A stretch of DNA of 64,000 bases from assembly GCA_021737145.1 (NCBI GenBank), contig JAIPEN010000004.1, positions 248,001 through 312,000 on the forward strand, in the 5' to 3' direction. Of the stretch, positions 1 to 7,063 are shown one piece after another. The position numbers and the translations under genes were made by a program. Source of the DNA: Desulfarculaceae bacterium (GTDB lineage Bacteria > Desulfobacterota > Desulfarculia > Desulfarculales > Desulfarculaceae). The notes below the pieces were generated by a model. That model worked only from the letters and a program-made list of their open reading frames with translations. It ran no database searches and was not told the origin of the DNA. Position 1 is the first letter of the stretch. Each line of letters starts with the position of its first letter.

Positions 1-1431
1 GATGCCCTCGTAGAGCCGGGCCCCGCCCGAGCAGCACACGCTGACCAGGGGCCACTTCTTGCGCAGGGCGTACTCCACGGCCAGGCGGAACTTCTCGCCG
101 AAGACCACCCCCATGGAGCCGCCCGCAAAGGCGAAGTCGCTCAGGGCCAGCACCGTGGGGTAGCCGTAAAGGGTGGCATGGGCGGTGACCAGGGACTCGT
201 TGAACGAGGAGTGCTTTTTCTGCTTCTTGAGGAAGTCGCGGTAATAGTCGTGCAGATCCTCGGCGGGCAGCAGATCGGACACGGTCATGTTGCGGAACAG
301 CTCGTGAAAGCTGCCCGGGTCGGCCAGGGCGCTTATCCAGCCCGCCGCGTCCAGCACATGGCGTTTGCCGCACTGGGGGCAGGTCTGGAAGTTCTTGAGG
401 TAGTCCTCCAGGGGGATGAGGGCCCCGCAGCCGTCCCCGGCCGCGCCCTCGGTCTCCTGGCCGCAGCGCACCAGGGGCTGGCCCGGCTCGATCACCGTGC
501 CGTCGCCGTAGTTTTCATCCAGGTGGATGGTGGCCCCGCTGGGGTCGGAGATGATCTTGAGCTTGGCGGGCGGCTTGTAGAACTGCTTGAGGGGCCGCTC
601 GATGAAGCGCTTGATCTCGAAGAACTTGCCCCGGTCGATCACCCCCAGCTCGTCGGCCGTCTCCAGCCGCTTGTCCATGAGCTTGTCCAGGCGGCGGCGC
701 AGCAGGTCCTTGATGGAGCGCTCCAGATAGCCCTGGATGTTCTCGGCCAGGCCGTCGGCGTCCATGACGCTCTTGGTCTGGGGGATCAGGGAGTCCACCA
801 CATTGAAGTGCCTGAGGTGCTTGCCCGTGGACTTGCTCACCTGCAGGGCCTCGTCGATGCGGGCCGGGTCGCGGAAGATGATGGCCGCCACCGACTCCGG
901 GGGCGCGGTGGCGTACATGGCGTCTTCCACCGACGCCCGGCGGTCGGCCACCTGCAGGGCCAGGGCCCCGCCCGAACCGCCCTCGCCCAGCACGATGCTG
1001 ATGGTGCGGATGGGCACGTTGAGGTAGGCCCGGATCAGATGGGCGATGAAAAACGCCTGCAAGCGCTGGGCGGAGTACATGGAGATGTCCGCCCCGTAGG
1101 TGTCGATCAGCGACAGCAGAATCGCGTCCTCGTGGGGGCCGCTGTCCGTGAGCTGGCGCAGCATCCGAAGCACCTGGGAATGCTCGTCCGCGTTGAGCAT
1201 GCCCCAGTTGAGCTTGCCCACGTCCTGGGCCGAGCGGAACTTCTCGGGCTTGGGCTTTTGCTGGGCCACCACGTAGATCCGCTTGTCAGCCAGGTGCCCC
1301 TCGCCCATGATCAGGTTGTCGCCCTCGGCCTGATAGTCGCGGAAGTCGGCGAACACCCGTTGGATCACGTCAGAGGCCCGGGGCCGGAACGGATGCCGGG
1401 TGCGGTTTTTAAAAATCTCTATGAGTTGCAA
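1..1431 (-). CDS. acetyl-CoA carboxylase carboxyltransferase, fused alpha-beta subunits (C-terminus cut by window edge)
   Basis: Carboxyltransferase half of acetyl-CoA carboxylase, transferring CO2 from carboxybiotin to acetyl-CoA for fatty-acid synthesis. The N-terminal ~260 residues are AccA-like, including the GEGGSGGALAL oxyanion motif. They run without a stop into an AccD-like part with a four-cysteine zinc ribbon (CG...DGCG, then CPQCGKRH). This continues to the AccD core motifs FAGGSMG and SGGARLYEG at the window edge. Most bacteria encode the two subunits separately; here the order is alpha then beta. The start is a TTG at 1431 preceded by GGGAGG five bases upstream; the next Met is about 40 codons in. 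The distal end lies outside the window. The family call is confident; the complete length is unknown. Confidence 0.9.
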   Translation of the reverse strand, partial: MQLIEIFKNRTRHPFRPRASDVIQRVFADFRDYQAEGDNLIMGEGHLADKRIYVVAQQKPKPEKFRSAQDVGKLNWGMLNADEHSQVLRMLRQLTDSGPHEDAILLSLIDTYGADISMYSAQRLQAFFIAHLIRAYLNVPIRTISIVLGEGGSGGALALQVADRRASVEDAMYATAPPESVAAIIFRDPARIDEALQVSKSTGKHLRHFNVVDSLIPQTKSVMDADGLAENIQGYLERSIKDLLRRRLDKLMDKRLETADELGVIDRGKFFEIKRFIERPLKQFYKPPAKLKIISDPSGATIHLDENYGDGTVIEPGQPLVRCGQETEGAAGDGCGALIPLEDYLKNFQTCPQCGKRHVLDAAGWISALADPGSFHELFRNMTVSDLLPAEDLHDYYRDFLKKQKKHSSFNESLVTAHATLYGYPTVLALSDFAFAGGSMGVVFGEKFRLAVEYALRKKWPLVSVCCSGGARLYEGI

Positions 1432-1666
1432 ACCTGCCTCCCAAAGCCAGGCGGCTCAAGACGGGCCGTGGTCCAACAGCCCGGGGCCGCGCTGGATTTG
1501 GATTAATCCTATTGAAGGGGGGGCGGGGTGTCAAGTTACCGGCCAGGCTGTAAAAAACTTGCCGCGCCGGGCCGAGGCGGCCCCTGAAAACACTTGCCAG
1601 GGTGCGGGCGCTCTGTTATAAATCGCACCTACTCCGTCCGGCGCCTAGGCCCGGCCGGGGCCATGT

Positions 1667-1742
1667 GGTGGCTATAGCTCAGTTTGGTTAGAGCGCCAGG
1701 TTGTGGCCCTGGAGGCCGAGGGTTCAAGTCCCTCTAGCCACC
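1667..1742 (+). tRNA. tRNA-His (GTG)
   Basis: A full cloverleaf can be drawn. The acceptor arm GTGGCTA (1668-1674) pairs with TAGCCAC (1735-1741). The anticodon loop carries GTG, and the T-arm is GAGGGTTCAAGTCCCTC. The extra G at position -1 (1667) facing C73 is the identity hallmark of tRNA-His. CCA is encoded at 1743-1745. The 3' part is the integration target of the adjacent element, and the gene remains intact after integration because the element brings its own identical copy of that sequence. Confidence 0.97.
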
Positions 1743-1748
1743 CCACTT
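1680..1748 (+). repeat. attL: 69-bp direct repeat in the tRNA-His 3' end
   Basis: Positions 1680-1748 are identical to 14937-15005, an offset of 13,257 bp. The repeat covers the tRNA from the D-arm through the CCA and three further bases. The bases on either side differ between copies (T versus A before; T versus C after). This is the expected footprint of integrase-mediated insertion into a tRNA gene, and it is directly visible in the sequence. Confidence 0.95.
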
Positions 1749-1865
1749 TTATAAGTATTTCATATACTTACAAGACCTAGGCCGCTCAACCCCGTTCCCC
1801 CCAAAAATAGGGGGCGGGACTGAAACAGGCTTACGATGATGGCTTGCCTTGGGAAAGGGCAGGCC

Positions 1866-2975
1866 ATGTCTGTTTCCAAGGTCTGGGTCGAAGCCAACCG
1901 CAACCTCAAAACCACCACCTACTCAACTCGCTGGACCGCCGAAGACGGCAAACGGGGCAGGCGCACCTTCAAGCGCCGCTGGGAAGCCGAGGCCCTGAGG
2001 GACCGGCTTGCAGAGGGCTACGTGAGCCCTCTGGCGCCCGATCTGGACAAGCTCATAGGCCATGACCGGCCTAATCCAAAGCGCAAAACCATCACCCCTT
2101 GGGGGCCAGCGGTGGATCAGTTCATTGCCCACCTGGCCGTCCAGCTTCAACCTGGCAGCGTCAGAAGGCACCAGGAGGCCCTGCGTCACTTCACCCGGTT
2201 CTTCACCCCCGCCAGTGTCGAAGAGGCCGCCAGGAAGGGGCTGGTGCTTCGCTACCGCTCGCTTCGTGCCCAGGACACGAAGGGCACCAAACAGATCACT
2301 CGTTGCACCATCAACAACGAGGTTTCCAAGCTTCGCCGTTTTTTCGGCTTCGCCATCGAGATGGGCTTGGTAGACGAGAACCCCTGCGACAGTATCAAGG
2401 CGCTCAAGGAGACCGACTCCAAGGCCGACACGGTCATCCTCGAAGTGGACGAGATCAAGGCCGTCGAAGCCCTGTGCGGTGAAGAGTTCAAACCCTTTTT
2501 TGCCGTCCTGGTGCGCTTAGGGCTCCGCAAAGGGGAGCTGCTGGCACTGACGGCCCGTGACCTGGACCTGGAGGCCCACACCCTTCGAGCCACCAACTTC
2601 AAGACCACGGCGGGTAGGCGGGACCGCTACCGGTACTTGCCCTTGAGTGATCAGGTGGCAGACCTGTTGAGGGAGCTGGCTGAGGCGGCCCGTGGTGGCC
2701 CGCTCTTCCCCCTTCCCCACTCGCACAACTGGCTACGTCGGCAACTGCGCCAGACCGCGCGTCGGGCTATCAAGGTGGGCACCCTCCCCGCCCACAAGGT
2801 AGAGATTCGGCTTCACGATCTGCGCCACACCTACGCCTCTCATTACTTGGCGGGCGGCGGCGACCTGCGCACGCTGATGTATTTGCTTGGCCACCGGCGC
2901 ATCGAGACGACACAGCGCTATCTGCACCCGCTGGAGGGCCAGATTCGAGGGGCGGCAGAAATCTTGCCTTTTTGA
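1866..2975 (+). CDS. int: tyrosine-type site-specific integrase
   Basis: Phage/ICE integrase of 369 residues that would recombine attP with the adjacent tRNA-His. An N-terminal AP2/arm-binding-like region of about 70 residues is followed by a SAM-like core-binding domain (about 80-175) and the catalytic domain. The catalytic residues are all visible: Arg221 (GLRKGEL), His317 and Arg320 (LHDLRH), His343 (GHRR) and Tyr352 (QRYLHP). The ATG at 1866 is preferred over the in-frame ATG at 1836 because GGGAAAGGG precedes it at normal spacing. It lies 117 bp from attL and reads into the element, a common arrangement for tRNA integrases. Confidence 0.95.
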   Translation: MSVSKVWVEANRNLKTTTYSTRWTAEDGKRGRRTFKRRWEAEALRDRLAEGYVSPLAPDLDKLIGHDRPNPKRKTITPWGPAVDQFIAHLAVQLQPGSVRRHQEALRHFTRFFTPASVEEAARKGLVLRYRSLRAQDTKGTKQITRCTINNEVSKLRRFFGFAIEMGLVDENPCDSIKALKETDSKADTVILEVDEIKAVEALCGEEFKPFFAVLVRLGLRKGELLALTARDLDLEAHTLRATNFKTTAGRRDRYRYLPLSDQVADLLRELAEAARGGPLFPLPHSHNWLRRQLRQTARRAIKVGTLPAHKVEIRLHDLRHTYASHYLAGGGDLRTLMYLLGHRRIETTQRYLHPLEGQIRGAAEILPF

Positions 2976-3050
2976 TGATCCGGGACTTGCGCTGGCGAGT
3001 GGAATGTGAGAACATACTAATAGACGTTACGAAACTACTTGGAGCGTTTC

Positions 3051-3527
3051 ATGACAGACTTGATCACGACCAAGCAAGCTGCTCAGCTCCTGGGCATGAA
3101 GTACCGGAAGTTCACTGAGTGGCTCCGTAAAGGATACGTGCAGCCCTCGGGCATCCAGGCGCAAGGCCCGGGCACCCGCAACTACTTCACGCGCGAAGAC
3201 CTTTACAAGGGCCATTTGATCGACACGCTATCTCGCTTGGGCTTCTCACTGGAGTCGGCTGCCAATACTGCCCGGGACATGTCGTGGGACAAAGTAGACG
3301 AGCACACCTGGATCACCGTAGAGGTGAGCCTGCCAAGGCCTCCCCAGACCCCGTTAATAGATGTTGGCCAACTACGACTTCGGGTGAGGCCTCGATTCTG
3401 GAAACAGGAATCCAAGCCAAGCCCGTCGTTCGACAACGCCGACCTTATTGCCATCCTGAATCTAACCTCCATCAAGGCCGAGGTAGACACCAAGCTACCG
3501 AATTCCGAACAGGGAGACGCCCGTTGA
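3051..3527 (+). CDS. MerR/AlpA-like HTH protein, candidate excisionase or regulator
   Basis: A 158-residue protein. The N-terminus (TTKQAAQLLGMKYRKFTEWL, then YFTREDL) is a winged-helix of the MerR/excisionase type that recognises DNA in many integrative elements. The remainder, from about residue 70, has no family I recognise. The start is the ATG at 3051 with GGAG at 3041-3044. It is translationally coupled to the next gene: its TGA overlaps the following TTG. The position directly after int suggests a role in excision or in controlling the early region; this is inference. Confidence 0.7.
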   Translation: MTDLITTKQAAQLLGMKYRKFTEWLRKGYVQPSGIQAQGPGTRNYFTREDLYKGHLIDTLSRLGFSLESAANTARDMSWDKVDEHTWITVEVSLPRPPQTPLIDVGQLRLRVRPRFWKQESKPSPSFDNADLIAILNLTSIKAEVDTKLPNSEQGDAR

Positions 3528-4123
3528 AGCCCGACCACACCACCGCCCTGACCGCCCTGGGGACCATGACCGCAACCGCTAAGGCCGTCGAGGAAGCCTT
3601 CGCCGAAATCTTCGGCATCAAGAAGATCACCGGGCGCGACCAGAAGGTGCTCGGGGTGCTACTTCAAGGCGATGCCACCCGGAAGGAGATCGAAGAGGCC
3701 ACGGGGCTCGACAAGAGCGCCGTGAAAAAGGCCATCAAGCGGCTGCGCGATCAGCTGGGCATCGTGAAAGGTGGGGGACGAACTGCACCGGATGGTGGGG
3801 GACGAACTGCACCGGGGGGACGAACTGCGCCCCCCACATACGCTGTCGAAAAAATGGATAAACTGCTTGATTATATTAATAATTTTCTCAGCAAAAAGCC
3901 AGACAGGGGACAATCTGCCCCCACCATGCCCGCGCATTCTTCCTCTTTTTATAAAAGAAGAGAGAAGAAGGGAAGGGCGAAGGCCGACCCCTTCCCAGTT
4001 CTGGACTTCCCCCTATCAAAGAAAAACCCGCCTGTGCTGAAAAACTGCCTTTCGGCCAAAAGCAGACCATCGCCCAGTTCACCCGCTTGGAGGTCACGGG
4101 CAAGGACGACCAGCGGCTCTTGA
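3524..4123 (+). CDS. winged-helix protein with internal repeats, candidate replication initiator N-terminal part
   Basis: TTG at 3524 overlaps the preceding TGA, with AGGGAG seven bases upstream. The first ~80 residues contain a winged-helix HTH (RKEIEEATGLDKSAVKKAIK). Then come three copies of a GGRTAP-type peptide encoded by near-identical 20-bp DNA repeats, followed by a segment encoded by AT-rich DNA. Codon usage in this frame looks normal until about 4018. After that the G/C third-position bias moves into the -1 frame, which continues as the next gene. The last ~35 residues given here are therefore probably not the natural C-terminus. The layout resembles the lambda O gene, where the origin lies inside the initiator; this is inference. 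Confidence 0.6.
   Translation: MKPDHTTALTALGTMTATAKAVEEAFAEIFGIKKITGRDQKVLGVLLQGDATRKEIEEATGLDKSAVKKAIKRLRDQLGIVKGGGRTAPDGGGRTAPGGRTAPPTYAVEKMDKLLDYINNFLSKKPDRGQSAPTMPAHSSSFYKRREKKGRAKADPFPVLDFPLSKKNPPVLKNCLSAKSRPSPSSPAWRSRARTTSGS
3771..3925 (+). repeat. intragenic repeats flanking an AT-rich tract (candidate origin or operator)
   Basis: GTGGGGGACGAACTGCACCG occurs exactly at 3771-3790 and 3795-3814. A third unit at 3814-3837 shares GGGGGACGAACTGCGCC and forms a G5/C5 dyad. A weaker fourth unit (GGGGACAATCTGCCCCCACC) starts near 3906. Between units three and four, about 3840-3895 is strikingly AT-rich (TTGATTATATTAATAATTTT) within an otherwise GC-rich element. Iteron-like repeats beside an AT-rich segment inside a gene for an HTH protein fit a replication origin. 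An autoregulatory operator is the alternative. Confidence 0.55.
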
Positions 4124-5259
4124 AGAAATGGCGTTCTGACCCTGAGGGTCTATACGAGCGCGAGTTGGAGTGCTGGCAGAAGATGCCGCCCGCCTACCGC
4201 CGCCGCTACCCCGCCCTGTCAGACCGTAACCGCCATTTCAGGGAGTGCTACAACAAGGCCCGCGCGGCAGCCGGGCTGGGGGCTTGGCCACAAGACGGCA
4301 ACCTGATCTTGGCCCGCCAGCAAGCCGATTTCCAGGGAGTGCCCTACGAAGTGTTCACCCAAGCTCTTCAGGCTCACTACAAGGAGGCCAACAACGCTAA
4401 CCCCAAAATCCCCGCTTTCCCCGAGCCGTCCAACCTCAAGACCAACAAGGCCGCGACGATCTTCGGGGCATGGGAGTCGGAAATTGCAGCTGGCAAATCC
4501 CCCTGGGTCTTGGACATGGTGCCCCCCTTTGACACCTTCGACCCCGACGACCCGGTGCACCTTGAGCATTGCAGATGGGTCTGGAAGAAGATTGGGGGCG
4601 CTTGTAGCTTGCCCCAGGGGGGCTTTAGCGATAGCGGCCTCAGCCGCGCCGCCAAATACATCGCTGACGCTCTCGGCAACAAGTTACTGCACACAGCCGG
4701 AATCACCCACAGCACCGTCGGCATGCCGCTCTACATTCAGGCTAATGCGCTAAATGAGCAGGACCGACGAAAGGAGTTGGCCGAAGCCGATTCCAGGGGA
4801 GAGACGGAACGCATAGACCTCCCCGGCACGGACCGGTTCGAGGTTGTCGGGTTAGAAGCCCTGCCCGGCCTTGGTGAAGAAAGCAAGGACTATCACCTAA
4901 TCAGCGAACAGGGCGACCACCGCTTGGTCGAAATGCTTGGCCCCCCGGCTTCACCTAGCGTAAGCGCCCCCACAAAGAAATCCGATGCTGTCGGCCCGGG
5001 CGGCGGGGATGGTGACAATGAACGGTCTGCTACTCCTGTGGACCAGTCGCCTTCCCCCGCCGCCCAACCTGAAGCGCCCACGTGCTTCGGATGCAAAGAC
5101 TGCGGCAAGCTCGACCAATGCGGCAACTGCGATCAACTCGAAGCCTGCGTCAGGAAGAAACAACAAGTCAGGCGAGCCGAGAAGGCCGAAGCTGAAGCCC
5201 CTGCGGACATGTCGCTCGAAGAGCTGGAGGCGCATCTTAAAGCGGCCATTAACGAATAG
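4087..5259 (+). CDS. element protein of unknown function with C-terminal Cys cluster; start uncertain
   Basis: About 390 residues with no recognised family. The last 60 residues carry a Cys-rich, probably zinc-binding, segment with the spacing CFGCKDCGKLDQCGNCDQ followed by a charged helix. The frame is open from 3955, and good codon usage begins by about 4025, yet there is no ATG, GTG or ribosome-binding site. Possible starts are TTG 4087 or TTG 4120, the latter overlapping the upstream TGA as at the previous junction. Otherwise the product is made as a fusion with the upstream ORF by a -1 shift at the A-rich stretch around 4018-4027. The position suggests a replication-module protein; that is inference. 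Confidence 0.55.
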   Translation: MEVTGKDDQRLLKKWRSDPEGLYERELECWQKMPPAYRRRYPALSDRNRHFRECYNKARAAAGLGAWPQDGNLILARQQADFQGVPYEVFTQALQAHYKEANNANPKIPAFPEPSNLKTNKAATIFGAWESEIAAGKSPWVLDMVPPFDTFDPDDPVHLEHCRWVWKKIGGACSLPQGGFSDSGLSRAAKYIADALGNKLLHTAGITHSTVGMPLYIQANALNEQDRRKELAEADSRGETERIDLPGTDRFEVVGLEALPGLGEESKDYHLISEQGDHRLVEMLGPPASPSVSAPTKKSDAVGPGGGDGDNERSATPVDQSPSPAAQPEAPTCFGCKDCGKLDQCGNCDQLEACVRKKQQVRRAEKAEAEAPADMSLEELEAHLKAAINE

Positions 5260-5302
5260 CCAACTACAACCCCAACAGAGGAAGACCGACAAGGAGATCA
5301 TA

Positions 5303-5599
5303 ATGGGCAAGGCTGAAGACAGGATTACGGCTCTCGCCACCAGGACCAGAGGCGTCATGGAGCGCCTGGGCAACGTGCAGAGATTCGACGAGCTAAACGA
5401 GGCCGAGCGTGTTGAGGTGCTTAGCCTCAGGGACGACATATCCGACGCGGTCAAGACCATGCTGTGGCTCAGCAGTCGTGGAAAGCTTCCCCAAGGGGCT
5501 GGGGCCGGGATCTGTCACTTTACAATTTGGGTTGATTCAGTGCTTGGTATCACCGGCTATAGCAGGCGTCGGCTTCAGCAGGCGGCGTGCCCGAGGTAG
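5303..5599 (+). CDS. small hypothetical element protein (98 aa)
   Basis: ATG at 5303 with AAGGAG six bases upstream, 43 bp after the preceding gene. Residues 1-60 look like a charged alpha-helical protein (GVMERLGNVQRFDELNEAERVEVLSLRDDI). The C-terminal ~30 residues are of different character and lie at the boundary with the oppositely oriented recombinase gene. The original C-terminus may therefore have been replaced by an insertion. I do not recognise the family. Confidence 0.6.
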   Translation: MGKAEDRITALATRTRGVMERLGNVQRFDELNEAERVEVLSLRDDISDAVKTMLWLSSRGKLPQGAGAGICHFTIWVDSVLGITGYSRRRLQQAACPR

Positions 5600-5747
5600 G
5601 CGCATGACCAGGGGGATTGACATAACGGCCAGCAGAGGGCGGCTCCGGGCCTCCTGGGCGGTGTTTTGTGGGCGCGACCAGCTCGGCAAAAAGGCAGCCC
5701 GGCCCTTGCGCCCGCAAAGAAGCGCCGTCCCTGCCACCGGCCCTTGG

Positions 5748-6407
5748 TCATGCTCTTTCCAGCACGTTCTTGACGGTTTGCGCGGCCCAGCGACCACCCC
5801 GGGCAGTTGGCACACCCCTGGCGTTCAGCGACTCGGCAATACCGGCCAGGGTGGTGACGCCCGCCTTCTGGACTTCCTTGATGATCGGGACCACGTTGGC
5901 CGCAAAGGCGTCAGCACGGTCGACTTGAGCTTGACGGCCCCGCTCAGAGACTTCCCTGATCCTGGGGCCGCCCAGCTTGACGCCCCGCCGCTTTACCGCC
6001 GCCAGCGCGGCCTTTGTGCGGGCGCTGATCATGTCGCGCTCGTATTCGGCCATAGCGGCCATGATGTGGATGGTGAGCTTGTTGGCCTGGGGAAGATCAG
6101 CGGCCACAAAGTCCACGCCGCTCTCCATGAGCTTGGCAATGAAGGCGACATTGCGGGCCAGCCGGTCGAGCTTGGCGATCACCAGCTTGGCCTTGTGCTT
6201 CTTGCAGGCCCGCAAGGCCGCGTCCAGTTGAGGCCGGTCGGCTCTCTTGCCGCTCTCCACCTCTTTAAATTCCTTGACCAGCTCCCAGCCGTTGCTCCCA
6301 AGATAATCGGCAACAGCGCGGCGCTGAGCTTCCAGGCCAAGGCCCGACCGGCCCTGTCGCGCGGTGCTGACGCGGTAGTAAGCGATGAACCGGCCCTTCT
6401 TTCCCAT
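5748..6407 (-). CDS. serine recombinase (resolvase/invertase family)
   Basis: 219 residues. The catalytic Ser14 sits in YYRVSTARQ. The helix with AKLDRLARN and the segment MAAMAEYERDMISARTKAAL are typical of the resolvase catalytic domain and E-helix. The C-terminal part (TTLAGIAESLNARGVPTARG) is a DNA-binding HTH of the kind in Hin/Gin and Tn3 resolvases. The start is the ATG at 6407 with AGGGG upstream. It sits opposite to all neighbours between the replication and packaging regions and has its own candidate promoter. It may resolve element multimers or invert DNA, or it may be a separate insertion. Confidence 0.9.
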   Translation of the reverse strand: MGKKGRFIAYYRVSTARQGRSGLGLEAQRRAVADYLGSNGWELVKEFKEVESGKRADRPQLDAALRACKKHKAKLVIAKLDRLARNVAFIAKLMESGVDFVAADLPQANKLTIHIMAAMAEYERDMISARTKAALAAVKRRGVKLGGPRIREVSERGRQAQVDRADAFAANVVPIIKEVQKAGVTTLAGIAESLNARGVPTARGGRWAAQTVKNVLERA

Positions 6408-6447
6408 GGCCCTGCCCCTCTCTCTTTTTTGACGGCAATTTCAAAAC

Positions 6448-6477
6448 TGTATACCAGGATATTAAGTATTGAATCAA
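6448..6477 (-). promoter_or_regulatory. candidate sigma70 promoter for the serine recombinase gene
   Basis: On the minus strand TTGATT (6477-6472) and TATACA (6453-6448) are separated by 18 bp, about 40 bp before the recombinase ATG. The surrounding 60 bp are AT-rich. The same divergent region must also serve the terminase operon, for which no equally good plus-strand pair is visible. Confidence 0.35.
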
Positions 6478-6553
6478 GAGAAAAGCGGTCCGGTTGCGGC
6501 GAGAAGACCACCACAAACCCGGGCATGCAAACGCCCTTCAGGAGTAGACAGAA

Positions 6554-7063
6554 ATGAGCAAGAACACCACCACCGACCAGGCCATGGTCCCCATGCCCCA
6601 CGGCGGCGCGATCAAGGCTGGTAAGACCCACGGGGCGCGGGCGCTGGAAGAGCACTTCAAGGCGGGCAAGGGCATCGACCGGCGCACCCGGGAGGGGAAG
6701 CTGTACGACCAAGTCAAAACGGCGCTCCTGGAGCTGGTGGAAGCCCACCAGGGCCGGGCCTGCCACCCGTTGGAGTACATCGCGGCTGAGCAAGTAGCCC
6801 AGGCCTACACCATCCAGCGGGTGCTCTTCGAGTACGCCATGGGCAACCCCGACCAGAAACGCCAGGACGGCCCCCTGCCCGCCTTGGCCGAGCGCTACAG
6901 CTCGCACGTCAACAATCTGGGCCGCGCGCTCGACCGCCTTGCCCGCATGCTGGGCTCCAACAAGCAAGCCCTGGAAAGCTCCCTGGCCGCACGCCTGGCG
7001 GCCATGGCCAAGCCCGCTGACCAGGGTGAAGTGATTGAGGCCGAGGTGGTCGACCATGAGTAG
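6554..7063 (+). CDS. probable phage terminase small subunit
   Basis: 169 residues, highly charged and helical, starting at ATG 6554 after CAGGAG. It lies immediately upstream of, and overlaps, the terminase large-subunit gene. That position and its size are those of TerS proteins, which recognise the packaging site and feed DNA to TerL. The sequence (ALEEHFKAGKGIDRRTREGKLYDQVKTALLELV; AERYSSHVNNLGRALDRLARMLG) resembles P27-type small subunits only loosely. The call therefore leans on context. Confidence 0.6.
   Translation: MSKNTTTDQAMVPMPHGGAIKAGKTHGARALEEHFKAGKGIDRRTREGKLYDQVKTALLELVEAHQGRACHPLEYIAAEQVAQAYTIQRVLFEYAMGNPDQKRQDGPLPALAERYSSHVNNLGRALDRLARMLGSNKQALESSLAARLAAMAKPADQGEVIEAEVVDHE

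Noticed and set aside
178..1506. 442-aa plus-strand ORF
   Set aside because: Shadow of the carboxyltransferase gene; His/Val/Gly-rich composition typical of antisense frames in GC-rich DNA.
3771..3837. CRISPR array
   Set aside because: The repeats are within a coding frame, G-rich, only 4 bp apart and without spacers or cas genes.
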